A stretch of DNA of 31,180 nt from Candidatus Colicola caccequi. Its GTDB lineage: Bacteria > Bacteroidota > Bacteroidia > Bacteroidales > Paludibacteraceae. The DNA lies in the NCBI GenBank assembly GCA_018065205.1, contig JAGHTR010000071.1:1-31180 (forward strand). Direction: 5' to 3'. Below the pieces are notes generated by a model. It saw nothing but the letters and a program-made list of their open reading frames with translations. It did not search any database and had not been told where the DNA came from. Made by a program: the position numbers and the translations under genes. Position 1 is the first letter of the stretch, and every line of letters begins with the position of its first letter. Below are positions 1 through 9,061 of the stretch, in pieces.

Positions 1-1
1 C

Positions 2-1375
2 TTTACGACGGACCAAAGCGATTCCGCTCGTGTGATTGTCCGACTGGCGCCCACACTCAACTTTATCCCTTCCGGACAACGCATTGCTGTCCAATTGGAT
101 AATCAGCAACAAGTGGTGAACATCAACGGACATTACAAAGGCGAGTTAGGACAATGGCAAAAAGACCACATCATAGATATCTGCTGCTCGTTTGCTTGTC
201 CTGCCGGACAACACACCTTACGCCTTACGCCCCTCGATAACGGAATCGTAATGGAGAAGATCATGATTGATTGGGGCGGCTTGCAACCCTCTTTCTTAGG
301 ACCTCAGGAAACGACCAACGCGTCCTTAACCACCACTTGGGCTTGCGCTCCGCAATGGCTTTCTAATATCCCGCCTTTGGAGAACCAGTGGCTGACCCAG
401 CGCGTTCACGCCAGTGTTGGCGGCGAAGGACTGTCCTTGACTCTCACCAATCGTTTTGGCGAATCGGAACTGTCGTTTGATTCTGTTTTTGTGGAGCAAC
501 AACCCATCTTATTCGATGGACAGAAAGCCGTCTCTATCCCTGCCGGACAAGATATGGCATCGGATTTGATGCCCTATACCATACACGCCTTAGACACGCT
601 CACTATCACCCTTTATTATAATCAGGTGCCCGTCACCCTCACCGGTCACTCAGGCTCCCGAACCACTTCTCATCTCAATTCATCATTAGCCCTTAGGGCG
701 CATCATTCCCTCAATTCATCATTAGCCCAGTGGGTCTCTATCTTAAACATTCAGACCTACAACCCGAAGGCACGTATCTGGGCGGCTTTGGGCAATAGTA
801 TCACGGACGGACGAGGAACGACTACCGATAAACAGAATCGTTGGACGGACGTGGTTTCTACGCGATTGGCGGACAAACAGATTGGTTTTATCAATTTAGG
901 TATAGGCGGCAATCGCGTCTATGGCGGAGGATTGGGACCGACGGCGGCTCAACGCTTTGAGTGGGATGTATTAGACCAAAAAGGTGTCGAAGGAGTAGTC
1001 CTTTATATTGGGGGCAACGATATAGGAGAGTCTAAGAATATCGACGCCACTTTGGATTCGCTCACGACTCATTCTAGGCGTTTCATCACCCTTGCTCGTC
1101 AACAAGGGCTATCCGTCTATGCTTGTACGGTTACGCCTTTTGAGGGGCATTATTACTATACTGAGGAGCACGAGCAGTTGCGTCAGCGGTTTAATGACTG
1201 GCTTCGTACCACGGCTTTAGTAGATAAAGTAATAGATTTGGATGTGGTTTTGGCTGATCCTAATCATCCTTCTGCTATTCCTGCTGCTTTGCAAGATAAT
1301 GACGGTTTGCATCCTTCTGCGTTAGGTCATCAGCGAATAGGAGAGGCTATCTCGCATGTTTTTGATGCCCTTTAG
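2..1375 (+). CDS. GH115 C-terminal domain fused to SGNH/GDSL esterase (5' end outside window)
   Basis: The frame is open from base 2, so the true start lies upstream; the GTG at 32 is not a credible start. Numbering from that GTG, residues 1-93 resemble the C-terminal domain of GH115 alpha-glucuronidases (PTLNF, then IDWGGLQPSFLGP). Residues 95-240 look like a beta-rich accessory domain and 248-447 are an SGNH hydrolase: block I GNSITDG (Ser256), Gly293, GGND (Asn329), and DGLHP carrying the catalytic Asp424 and His427. GH115 enzymes remove (methyl)glucuronic acid from xylan and SGNH esterases often deacetylate xylan, so one polypeptide would remove two kinds of side chain. The acetyl-xylan role is inference. 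A 19-bp direct repeat (674-692 and 710-728) duplicates 12 residues of the linker. This is host DNA outside the prophage. Confidence 0.85.
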   Translation, partial: FTTDQSDSARVIVRLAPTLNFIPSGQRIAVQLDNQQQVVNINGHYKGELGQWQKDHIIDICCSFACPAGQHTLRLTPLDNGIVMEKIMIDWGGLQPSFLGPQETTNASLTTTWACAPQWLSNIPPLENQWLTQRVHASVGGEGLSLTLTNRFGESELSFDSVFVEQQPILFDGQKAVSIPAGQDMASDLMPYTIHALDTLTITLYYNQVPVTLTGHSGSRTTSHLNSSLALRAHHSLNSSLAQWVSILNIQTYNPKARIWAALGNSITDGRGTTTDKQNRWTDVVSTRLADKQIGFINLGIGGNRVYGGGLGPTAAQRFEWDVLDQKGVEGVVLYIGGNDIGESKNIDATLDSLTTHSRRFITLARQQGLSVYACTVTPFEGHYYYTEEHEQLRQRFNDWLRTTALVDKVIDLDVVLADPNHPSAIPAALQDNDGLHPSALGHQRIGEAISHVFDAL

Positions 1376-1428
1376 CAGTCGATTATAGGGAAAAATGAGT
1401 AGAATATTGTAAATTTTTCGTTTTTCTC

Positions 1429-1459
1429 TTGCACATATCAAAAAAAAGCAGTACCTTTG
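1429..1459 (+). promoter_or_regulatory. Promoter of the tRNA-Ser gene
   Basis: TTG at 1429-1431, then 20 nt, then TACCTTTG at 1452-1459. This matches the Bacteroidetes -33/-7 pattern and would start transcription about 6 nt before the tRNA. Confidence 0.8.
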
Positions 1460-1471
1460 CACTCGCTTTTA

Positions 1472-1560
1472 GGAAAGTTGTCTGAGTGGTCGAAAGAGCC
1501 GCACTCGAAATGCGGTGTACGCATTACGTCGTACCGGGGGTTCGAATCCCTCACTTTCCG
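1472..1560 (+). tRNA. tRNA-Ser (anticodon CGA)
   Basis: Acceptor stem GGAAAGT (1472-1478) pairs with ACTTTCC (1553-1559), discriminator G1560. The anticodon stem CCGCA/TGCGG (1499-1503/1511-1515) encloses loop CTCGAAA, so the anticodon is CGA (1506-1508), reading UCG. A long variable arm and the T-loop TTCGAAT are present, and the 89-nt length fits a class II tRNA. CCA is not fully encoded (CA follows). An integrase gene begins 144 bp downstream, so the 3' end is the likely phage attachment site. Confidence 0.95.
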
Positions 1561-1626
1561 CAGAGCCGATAGATAAAGGGATTTCGGCATTACGGGGTAA
1601 AAAACCCTGACGAAATCGTGACGAAA
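1553..1626. other. Probable attL with integrase arm-type repeats
   Basis: Phage integrases next to tRNA genes normally use the tRNA 3' end as crossover site. Just downstream are two direct copies of TGACGAAA at 1608-1615 and 1619-1626, spaced 11 bp (one helical turn), which look like arm-type binding sites. An inverted repeat GATTTCG (1580-1586)/CGAAATC (1611-1617) brackets a GGGT-AAAAA-ACCC hairpin. No second copy of the tRNA 3' end was found elsewhere in the window, so the attL call rests on position only. Confidence 0.45.
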
Positions 1627-1662
1627 ATCTTTTCGGAACTCCCTAAAAGAGTATGTTCAAAG

Positions 1663-1701
1663 TTTTTCTTCGGAGGTGTTCAACACATCCCCGAAGAAAA
1701 A
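1663..1701. promoter_or_regulatory. Large dyad immediately upstream of the integrase start
   Basis: TTTTTCTTCGG (1663-1673) and CCGAAGAAAAA (1691-1701) are perfect 11-bp inverted repeats, and between them GTGTT-C-AACAC (1676-1686) is a second perfect dyad. The outer arm ends 2 nt before the ATG at 1704. In RNA it would bury the ribosome-binding region in a hairpin; in DNA it could be an operator or excisionase/integrase site. Confidence 0.6.
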
Positions 1702-1703
1702 AA

Positions 1704-2960
1704 ATGCAATTTTTTGAACTTGAAAATTTCGCCCTTCCCGCGAAAGAGATTCCAACCCTGTATTCACCAGCTAAATTGTGCCATAACTGCCAAGGATGGT
1801 ACATGGAGTATTATTTCTACAACGAGTGCATCGGTCAGCAAGAACGACGCCGGGTACTCCTTAATATGTATAGAAAGCGTTACCGCACGTTGGCTGAGTT
1901 CAAGGTGTTTGCTAACAGCGTAATCTCCTCCACCAACATCAAACTGATGAATGGATGGACGCCCTACGGACAAAAGCAGAACTCACGCAACTATCTTCCA
2001 CTTACCGAAGTGTGTGACGCGTTCATTGCTGAGAAAGGACGCGAACTATCTACCGAAAGTATGCGTTCCTACAAGAGTTTCTGCAACCGCTTATCGGCTT
2101 GGGTAAATGACAACTATCCGGGGTGTCAGATATGTCAGTTCACCGGAGGGCATGCCGTTGAGTTCATGGACTATCTATATATGACACCCAGCAAGAAGGC
2201 TGATCCAAACTCTGCTTGGCAGCAGCGACTTGCACGTGCGCACAAAAAGATTGAGGCAAAAGAGCCCAAGCAGATGAGTGCCAATACCTACAATGGCATC
2301 CTAAAGTGCGGTAAAGCATTTTGGGGTTGGTGTGTGAGCAAATCATATATTAAGGAGAGCCCCTTCGATAAGCTCCAACCGAAACATGAAACGGAGAAGA
2401 AACGTGACATGATTCCGCAAGATGTACGAAAGAAGATCGTTTCTTACATTCAAAAGGAAAATCCTGCGTTCGAGATTATCTACCATTTGGTGATGACCTC
2501 CCTTATCCGTCCCATCGAGGTGGAGCGTGTGCAGATTAGAGACATAGATTTGCAAAATCACTGTATCAATCTGCCCGGCAGTAAAACAAAGAACCATCAC
2601 GCTCGCACTGCCCCACTAACGGACAGAACTTGCGAACTGCTTGCAAAGCATATCGCAGGTGTGCCGGAGAACTACTATCTTTTCGATAGTCAGTATAAGG
2701 CATCCGCTAAGCCAACCTCCAGCGATTCCTACGGACGTTGGTGGGCAAAGATGCGCAAAGAACTTTGTTTGGATGATAGTTACCAACTATACTCACTCCG
2801 CGACACAGGTATGAATACCATGATGACTGAGTGCGGATTAGACCCAGTGACTGTCATGGAAACGGCAGATCACTCTGATTTGAGTATCACAACAAAGTAC
2901 ATTAAGCACTTCCATGGTGAGAACGTGGAGAAGGTTCGCAAAGCTGCTTTAGCATATTAA
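1704..2960 (+). CDS. Tyrosine-recombinase phage integrase
   Basis: A 418-aa tyrosine recombinase that would integrate the prophage at tRNA-Ser. The central region (PLTEVCDAFIAEKGRELS onwards) looks like the SAM-like core-binding domain. The catalytic half carries the first arginine in SLIRPIEVERV, the second in the LRDTG box (usually H-x-L-R-H; here the first His is replaced by Tyr or Ser), the histidine in ADHSDLS, and the nucleophile Tyr in TTKYIKH. The frame is open further upstream (ATG at 1653), but the ATG at 1704 follows an A-rich leader and starts a more typical N-terminus. It is the only plus-strand phage gene at the left end and converges on the tail gene: the stop codons overlap at 2957-2960 with no intergenic terminator. 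Confidence 0.93.
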   Translation: MQFFELENFALPAKEIPTLYSPAKLCHNCQGWYMEYYFYNECIGQQERRRVLLNMYRKRYRTLAEFKVFANSVISSTNIKLMNGWTPYGQKQNSRNYLPLTEVCDAFIAEKGRELSTESMRSYKSFCNRLSAWVNDNYPGCQICQFTGGHAVEFMDYLYMTPSKKADPNSAWQQRLARAHKKIEAKEPKQMSANTYNGILKCGKAFWGWCVSKSYIKESPFDKLQPKHETEKKRDMIPQDVRKKIVSYIQKENPAFEIIYHLVMTSLIRPIEVERVQIRDIDLQNHCINLPGSKTKNHHARTAPLTDRTCELLAKHIAGVPENYYLFDSQYKASAKPTSSDSYGRWWAKMRKELCLDDSYQLYSLRDTGMNTMMTECGLDPVTVMETADHSDLSITTKYIKHFHGENVEKVRKAALAY

Positions 2961-4768
2961 AGCAGTTTGTAGAACACCCCTTTCATCATCTTTGACATCC
3001 CATGCTCCGTAAAGGTCGCTGTTATCTTCTCGCACAGGTATCTCTGCCCATGGATGATAAACACCGACCTTGCATTGGGAACGTCATCAGCAAGGAATTT
3101 GAATGTGTATTTCTGCGTGGGATCAATCTTCCCCTCTATGGTGTATTGGTTGAAGGTGTCGGAATTAAGTGCCAACGACCATCCAAGATGTTCGGGCCAC
3201 CAAGTGTGATTGAAATCTACCACATCAATATAAGGGTGCCTATAGGTATCAAACAATCCCCCTCCGGGATAGAAGCCCACATAGATTTTATCAAGATACT
3301 CCTCATCCTCTTTAAGGTAGTTCTCCTGCAACTCCTTGATAAAATAGTCGGGCTCAGGGGCAAGATGAGCCATCGCCTCATCCCAGTTGTCAAAACCATT
3401 ATGAGGACGTGCTGCTTTAGCATTCTCATAATCGGGCAACTGTAAGAATATACACTGCCCTTTCGCCACGTCCGTATCATCAATCCATGCAGGAACTATT
3501 TTGAGTTCCTTGGTGTCAGCATCCGGGTGAACCATACGAGGCGCAAAGGTATTGACAAACTGCCCTATAGTATGATAATAACCGAAAGGCACCTGTTCTC
3601 CTTCAAAATTAGAGGAGCCAAGTTTCTCAAATTGGATAACGCGGACGATAAGATACCTATCTTCTTCCTTGCAATAGTAAAGCCGACTAATCGCACCTGT
3701 GACCGGATTTTCCACCTTATCCCATTCATTCCTGCGAGCCATTTCAGCTACGGCTTCGACATTATCGACTTCCCTATACAAACTACCACGTTCTAAGTAC
3801 TTATCCAGCCAAAATTGTATAAAGGTGGGATTAACATAGTATTTCCACATACGATGGTCACAGTCGGCGTATTTGAGATTGCAGGCTCCTCTATACTTAC
3901 AGTCACCCACATCCACCTTCTCCATTTGGTAGTCATCAATCACCTGTTTGAGTTCCACATCTTCGCAGTTCTCAATAAGTGTACGTGTGAAAGCCATACG
4001 TACATACTTTTTGTTGTGGTCTATATCAAACTCACAATTCATCAAATACTCCAGTTGCTCCAGTAATTCCGTAATCGTCCAATGCGGCAATGCCTTGGCA
4101 AAGTTATGGAGTTCCCAAGCAGCCGGAAGTGCGTTGCATATTAGCAGATATTTGTAGTTACTCCGTTCCCACTCAGTAAAGTCAAAGGAGTACCCTAATT
4201 GGGTGCATATCTGCTTCACAATATACAGCATATACGGCTGAAAGGACAAAGTTGTGGATTTCCAAGTGGCACCTCCTAAGGCAAGGTTCATATCATTTTG
4301 TACGTTGCCACTACTATTATTCACCCACGGCAAAGCTACATACTTTGTGCCATAACTATCCACCCAATTGTTCATATCCATAGGGAATGAAGAAGCAGCC
4401 GTATTGGGATAGCCCAACTCCATTTCATTGATATAGACATCATCGAAGGTGTTCACAAAGTTGCTGACTGAACGACCTTCCAAGAACTGCGTCTTAACCT
4501 CAATGTCAGTGAGTTCGGTTATAGTTATACTGCCACGTTTACAAAACTTGCCATCGCGGATTTCACAGGAGAAAAGCAGTTGCTTCTTTTCTATGTCCTT
4601 GCGGCTTATATGCCCAAAGATGGCTGTGTTCTGAGGGCAGTTCTTCAGAGGGAATGTGATGGCTAACGTATAACTGTCAGCTCCGGAAAATTGGCGGTTC
4701 TCACTGACGAAATCAAAACTACTGCCCTTCTTCAGCAGGGCAACCTTATTGTCAATAGTTATAGTCAT
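2957..4768 (-). CDS. Phage tail-tip/minor tail protein (603 aa)
   Basis: The last gene of the late region, starting 4 bp inside the end of the tape-measure gene (ATGA-type overlap), which implies translational coupling. Siphoviruses usually place the distal-tail or tail-tip protein directly after the tape measure, and position plus size support that role. The protein is acidic, rich in aromatic residues and beta-prone, with no transmembrane segment or enzymatic motif that I recognise. The N-terminus (KKGSSFDFVSENRQFSG) looks like a beta-sandwich. Specific function is inferred from position. Confidence 0.75.
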   Translation of the reverse strand: MTITIDNKVALLKKGSSFDFVSENRQFSGADSYTLAITFPLKNCPQNTAIFGHISRKDIEKKQLLFSCEIRDGKFCKRGSITITELTDIEVKTQFLEGRSVSNFVNTFDDVYINEMELGYPNTAASSFPMDMNNWVDSYGTKYVALPWVNNSSGNVQNDMNLALGGATWKSTTLSFQPYMLYIVKQICTQLGYSFDFTEWERSNYKYLLICNALPAAWELHNFAKALPHWTITELLEQLEYLMNCEFDIDHNKKYVRMAFTRTLIENCEDVELKQVIDDYQMEKVDVGDCKYRGACNLKYADCDHRMWKYYVNPTFIQFWLDKYLERGSLYREVDNVEAVAEMARRNEWDKVENPVTGAISRLYYCKEEDRYLIVRVIQFEKLGSSNFEGEQVPFGYYHTIGQFVNTFAPRMVHPDADTKELKIVPAWIDDTDVAKGQCIFLQLPDYENAKAARPHNGFDNWDEAMAHLAPEPDYFIKELQENYLKEDEEYLDKIYVGFYPGGGLFDTYRHPYIDVVDFNHTWWPEHLGWSLALNSDTFNQYTIEGKIDPTQKYTFKFLADDVPNARSVFIIHGQRYLCEKITATFTEHGMSKMMKGVFYKLL

Positions 4769-7700
4769 TTTCTTTGGGATTTAGGGGTTTTGTTCTTCAT
4801 CAATTGGTTGTACTCATCTTGGGCTTTCTTGATACCACTATCACCCTCCACCGTATTGACAGTGACAAAGGGCTCATTCAATCGTGTACCAATGCCTTTC
4901 ATGGTGTGGGAATAGTCGCTAAGCGCAGCAGCAGTTGCAGCAAGCGCAGCGTCTAACTTACCATTGGTGGCGGTCTGTGCAACCACTTGTGGGGCTGTGA
5001 TGGAACGTGACACGTCTGTCGCCTTTAGCGAACTCATCGAGTTGGTACGTTGGGCGTAATCCAGCGTATTGACTAAAGCCCTTGCATCAGGATTAGCCAG
5101 CAGCCGTTGCGATGCAACCCATTCACCGGCATGGACGACACCAACCTCCTTGTCAACGGGACCGGCAGGAGTGAAACCTCCTCGCATGTACCCTGTGGCT
5201 TCCGATGCCTGTTGCTGCTTTTTGATAGATGCAATCTGAAGGGCACCAGCAGCAATGGCCATAGCAGCAGCTATAGGAGCCATCACAAAACCAACGACAG
5301 GAATTGCAGCCGCCGAGGAGTACGCGCTGATGGCAGACATAGCCGTCTGTGCTATTGCTTGGATCACCTGCATGGCAAACATCTTCTTGTTTGCCTCCTT
5401 CTTGGCTTTGGCAATCTCTTTCTGCTTCTGATTCTCCAGTTGCACCTCTTTGTACTTGTTCCCCTCAGCCGCTGAAATCTGAGCATCATACGATGTTTCA
5501 ATTTTAGCGGTCTCTACATCTAATTCGGCTTGAATGAGGTCACTAATGCCGGAAAAGATTTCCGACATGCCACTAAGGATCGTTTCCAACGAACCGGTCA
5601 GGGCTTCGCCTCCATCCGATTCAAGCCAATCGGCAATATCATCAATGGCAGAACGATAGGACTTCTTCAGTTCCTTGGCGTTCTTGACGTTGTATTTACG
5701 ACCGAGTTGGTACTTGGCTTCTTGGAAGGCTTTCTCTACCTTGAGTTTGTCGCGGTTGTTACTACCACATGCCTTTAGCATTTGAGCGTGAACTAATTCA
5801 AGGTTCTGAAGGTCACGGTTGTATGATTCGGTATCAGGGGTTTGGTATGCCTTAGTAAAGAACTGCGTACGGAACTGCTCCTGTATGCGTTTGGACTCCT
5901 CCAAATGTTTCTGTTGTTGCTTTAGCGACGTGCTGTGATAGCGTTCCTCAGCCTTAATACGTTCTTTACTGCCTTCATCATACAATCCGGCAATCTTCCT
6001 GAGATGTTCCAACTCGGCGAGTTCCATTGCGCTTTGGTACTGCCGTGCGGAAAGTTCTCCATCCATATAGCGTTGCTGTAGGATTGCCAACACATCCTTA
6101 TAGGCGCGCTCCTCCTGTTCTACAGTGCCCGAAATCGCATTGTCTTTCTGCTTCTTCAAAGCTTCATAGTAAGAGGCTTGAATGGTCACTTCTTCGTTAC
6201 CTTCCAAGTCCGTATGCTCCAATTTCTTTTTGTTGTAATCCACTTGGATCTGCAACATCTTTTTGGTGTACGCTTCATAGTCCACCTCTCCACGAGCATA
6301 CGCAATGCGATTGAGGGCTTCTTCCTTCTCCTTCCAATCATCTTCCGCTTGGAACTTGTTCTTAGATGGCTTGCCATCGTCAGCGTCAGGTGTTGGAGTG
6401 TCCCCTCCTGTCACTTTAGATACGACCGGAACACCTGTGTCCGCCAGTATCTTATCTGCTTTCTTCTGCAAAGATGCCATCTCATCTACGCAATTTTGGT
6501 ATGCTTGCGTGGTTGCATTACGCGTCCGCTTAATAGCCCAAAGTTGCTCCTCCAAACGTTTCTTCTCTGTGGCATCCTCTGTCCTCATAATCTGCTGCTG
6601 AATGCCCTCGATGACGCCTTGGTACTCCTCATATTCCTTTTTCATCTTCTGCATTGGGGCCGTGTTCATCTTGTCCTCCAATGCCACCTGCTCCGTAGCG
6701 ATGACATTCAGTTTCTCCTCATTCGCCTTGGCGCGGATGCTGTTCTTCAGCGAAATAAGATACTCATCTAACGCCTCTCGGTTGTTATTGATGAGTTCCC
6801 CCTCCTCCGTCAAACTGGCGTGGTAGTCCGGGACTATAGATTTGAGCTTCTCCAAAGCCGTTTTCCTCTCCTCAATACTACGATTACTATCCACCAAGAC
6901 AGCAGACAAAGCTCTGATCTGTCCTGCCTCCTGTTGGTAATCGTTTTTAACCTGCTCCTCCACGGCATGGAGTTTCTTATCTAACTCCGTTTCATGCTTA
7001 ACGGCTTGGATATGCTCTTTCTCCCGATGTGTCAGCATAACAATAGCGGTCACAGCAGCAGCGGCAGCAGCAGCCAGCAACCCCAATGGATTCATCATAA
7101 TGGCTTTGTTCCAAAGCTTCTGAACCGTGGTGGCAATAACCACCATGGCATTATGTGCTTTCGTCCGGATGGTTGCCAAATTGACCGCTATTGTATATGC
7201 GCCTATGGCAGCCGCTGTTGATACGATGGCCACTCTATGTTCTTTAACGAACTGGATGGTCTTCAGCATCAATCTCATCGTTGCCGATGTGGAGGAAATG
7301 ATATGCCGTAAAATGGGCATCAACTCTTTACCTAACTCAATCGCTATCTCTTGAAAGCCTTTACGCGCCTTGTCCAAACCTGCTTGGACTGTCGTGTTCT
7401 GAACTTCGTACTCCTTCAGTACCGAAGTGCCCTCCATAAAGGCTTTCTCTGCTTCCTGTTGTTCCCATTTGACCATATCAATATTACCAGCCAATGCGGA
7501 AATGACGGCAGAGGCACGAGCCCCATTCTCTCCCATGTCAGCAAACACGGGAGCAAGGACACTCATGTCGCCCAACTCATTTAGACGCTCCAGCAGCATT
7601 AGCAAGCCCTCGTTCGTAGAACGTTGGACTGTGGCACTGAACTCTTCCAAATCCATACCGGTAGCTTTAGCGATTTTATCGGTATTTTTGAAAAGGTTCA

Positions 7701-8724
7701 TAATGAGCTTAGACAGTGCCGTGGCTGACATCTCCACTTTCTGACCTTGGGAATCAAGCACCGCACCAAAAGCCATGATTTGAGGTACCGTCATATTGGC
7801 TTGGGCACCTACGCCTGCAAGACGTTGACCAAATTGAGCCAAATAGCCGGCACCGGCTGTGCAGTTCTGTGACAGTTCATTGATCACGGAGCCCACAGCA
7901 AGCATTGATTTTTCGGTGCCCAAACGTGCTTCATCCCCAAAGATGGAGGTCAATTTAGAAAGTTGGAGGGTCGCCCCGTCACCTAACTCATCCAATGCCA
8001 CATTGATAACGTCTGCTGCTCGTACGAACCCTAAGACATCTTCTTCCGTTGTCTTGCCTAACCGACCAGCTTCCTGCGCCAGTCGGTTCAACTCATCACG
8101 GGACGAACGAGTGTCCATCTTCTTAAACGCCTCATTGAGGTGTTCCACTTCCTCTGCCGTCATTCCGGTATATTTACGGACATTGGCTTCCTCCTGCTGC
8201 ATCTCGGCATACATCTGCACGGCTTTCTTTCCGGCAACGACGACACCAGTAATGGCACCGGCTGCCATCATAAACGTGCCCTGCCATTCATTGAACTTGG
8301 AATTAAACCTCTCCAAAAATGTCTGCGACCGGGCAAGTTCACCATTAACTTTGGCGATCTCACCTTTGACCAACTTAATTTTGCCCACCTGTTCCTCCCA
8401 TTCTTTAGTGCCTCTCTCCATAAAATTGAGTTGTTTCGTCAAAGTCGCCAAAGTTTTTTGCAACTCCTGCGGTGTAGATTTACCTAACCGTTGGAGCACT
8501 GCATTAACTTGCATAGTCGCAGACTCCATTTCTTTGATTTGACGCTTGGTATCATTAAACTCCTTCCTCAATTTTTTGAGGGTCACCTTGTCACCGGCAG
8601 CTGCTGCCCGTGCAATCTCATCAGTCAGCCGCAAAGCTGACTTTTTTAGATTTTCTAAAGTCTCTAAAGCTTGTTGCCCATTGATGGTACAATTGACAGA
8701 CGCATTGGTTGAATAATCAGACAT
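4765..8724 (-). CDS. Phage tail tape measure protein (1319 aa)
   Basis: The longest gene in the window. The N-terminus is coiled-coil (about residues 15-135). Residues about 150-460 resemble the TP901-type tape-measure core, with Ala/Gly-rich stretches. Hydrophobic segments occur near 500-520 and 545-565 (LGLLAAAAAAAVTAIV) and again near 1150-1180 (AIPVVGFVMAPIAAAMAIAA). Long charged helices fill 580-1100. This pattern of coiled coil plus hydrophobic helices fits a protein that sets tail length and is injected with the DNA. It has its own probable promoter (-7 box at 8742-8749), and repeat array A lies upstream of that. Confidence 0.93.
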   Translation of the reverse strand: MSDYSTNASVNCTINGQQALETLENLKKSALRLTDEIARAAAAGDKVTLKKLRKEFNDTKRQIKEMESATMQVNAVLQRLGKSTPQELQKTLATLTKQLNFMERGTKEWEEQVGKIKLVKGEIAKVNGELARSQTFLERFNSKFNEWQGTFMMAAGAITGVVVAGKKAVQMYAEMQQEEANVRKYTGMTAEEVEHLNEAFKKMDTRSSRDELNRLAQEAGRLGKTTEEDVLGFVRAADVINVALDELGDGATLQLSKLTSIFGDEARLGTEKSMLAVGSVINELSQNCTAGAGYLAQFGQRLAGVGAQANMTVPQIMAFGAVLDSQGQKVEMSATALSKLIMNLFKNTDKIAKATGMDLEEFSATVQRSTNEGLLMLLERLNELGDMSVLAPVFADMGENGARASAVISALAGNIDMVKWEQQEAEKAFMEGTSVLKEYEVQNTTVQAGLDKARKGFQEIAIELGKELMPILRHIISSTSATMRLMLKTIQFVKEHRVAIVSTAAAIGAYTIAVNLATIRTKAHNAMVVIATTVQKLWNKAIMMNPLGLLAAAAAAAVTAIVMLTHREKEHIQAVKHETELDKKLHAVEEQVKNDYQQEAGQIRALSAVLVDSNRSIEERKTALEKLKSIVPDYHASLTEEGELINNNREALDEYLISLKNSIRAKANEEKLNVIATEQVALEDKMNTAPMQKMKKEYEEYQGVIEGIQQQIMRTEDATEKKRLEEQLWAIKRTRNATTQAYQNCVDEMASLQKKADKILADTGVPVVSKVTGGDTPTPDADDGKPSKNKFQAEDDWKEKEEALNRIAYARGEVDYEAYTKKMLQIQVDYNKKKLEHTDLEGNEEVTIQASYYEALKKQKDNAISGTVEQEERAYKDVLAILQQRYMDGELSARQYQSAMELAELEHLRKIAGLYDEGSKERIKAEERYHSTSLKQQQKHLEESKRIQEQFRTQFFTKAYQTPDTESYNRDLQNLELVHAQMLKACGSNNRDKLKVEKAFQEAKYQLGRKYNVKNAKELKKSYRSAIDDIADWLESDGGEALTGSLETILSGMSEIFSGISDLIQAELDVETAKIETSYDAQISAAEGNKYKEVQLENQKQKEIAKAKKEANKKMFAMQVIQAIAQTAMSAISAYSSAAAIPVVGFVMAPIAAAMAIAAGALQIASIKKQQQASEATGYMRGGFTPAGPVDKEVGVVHAGEWVASQRLLANPDARALVNTLDYAQRTNSMSSLKATDVSRSITAPQVVAQTATNGKLDAALAATAAALSDYSHTMKGIGTRLNEPFVTVNTVEGDSGIKKAQDEYNQLMKNKTPKSQRK

Positions 8725-8741
8725 AGTTACAAATTTTTCTG

Positions 8742-8749
8742 CAAAAATA
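8742..8749 (-). promoter_or_regulatory. Probable promoter (-7 box) of the tape-measure transcription unit
   Basis: Reading the minus strand, TATTTTTG at 8749-8742 matches TAnnTTTG and lies 18 nt before the ATG. No good TTTG was found 19-21 nt upstream, so the -33 element is weak or activator-dependent. Confidence 0.45.
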
Positions 8750-9061
8750 CACTAAAAAAAGCGTCAGCGAAAAGACAGCAGAAAAACCATAGGAAAACCC
8801 CGTAAATTCTCGACAGCCGCCGAAAATTTACGGCGAATTTTTTCCAAAATCTGCCAAAAGTTAAGTCTACGAGTTCTTAAAGTGCTGAAAATCACCAATA
8901 TAATGGAGGTGTCGGGGAAAATTCCCCCGACTTTGTGTCTAAAGACCCCCCAACGCCCTGCCCAAGCGCGCGCCTTTCCTCTCTTTTTGGCTTGCGGAAT
9001 ATGCACGCGCCCCCATACCCACCACCACACCACACACCCACCACACACACCACCACCACAC
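8750..9061. other. Non-coding interval with two strong hairpins and a C/A-rich tract
   Basis: No convincing gene. It holds a perfect 9-bp inverted repeat CCGTAAATT/AATTTACGG (8800-8808/8825-8833) and a hairpin GTCGGGG-AAAATT-CCCCCGAC (8911-8931) that could act as a terminator. From about 9008 to 9062 there is an almost pure C/A tract made of CACC and CACA steps; its complement is G/T-rich with many GGTGG blocks and could form G-quadruplex-like structure. The ORFs predicted here have low-complexity translations and are rejected. Confidence 0.6.

Noticed and set aside
6178..6771. Long plus-strand ORFs opposite the tape measure and terminase genes
   Set aside because: They are antisense shadows of well-supported genes, with Cys/Leu/His-rich, unnatural compositions.
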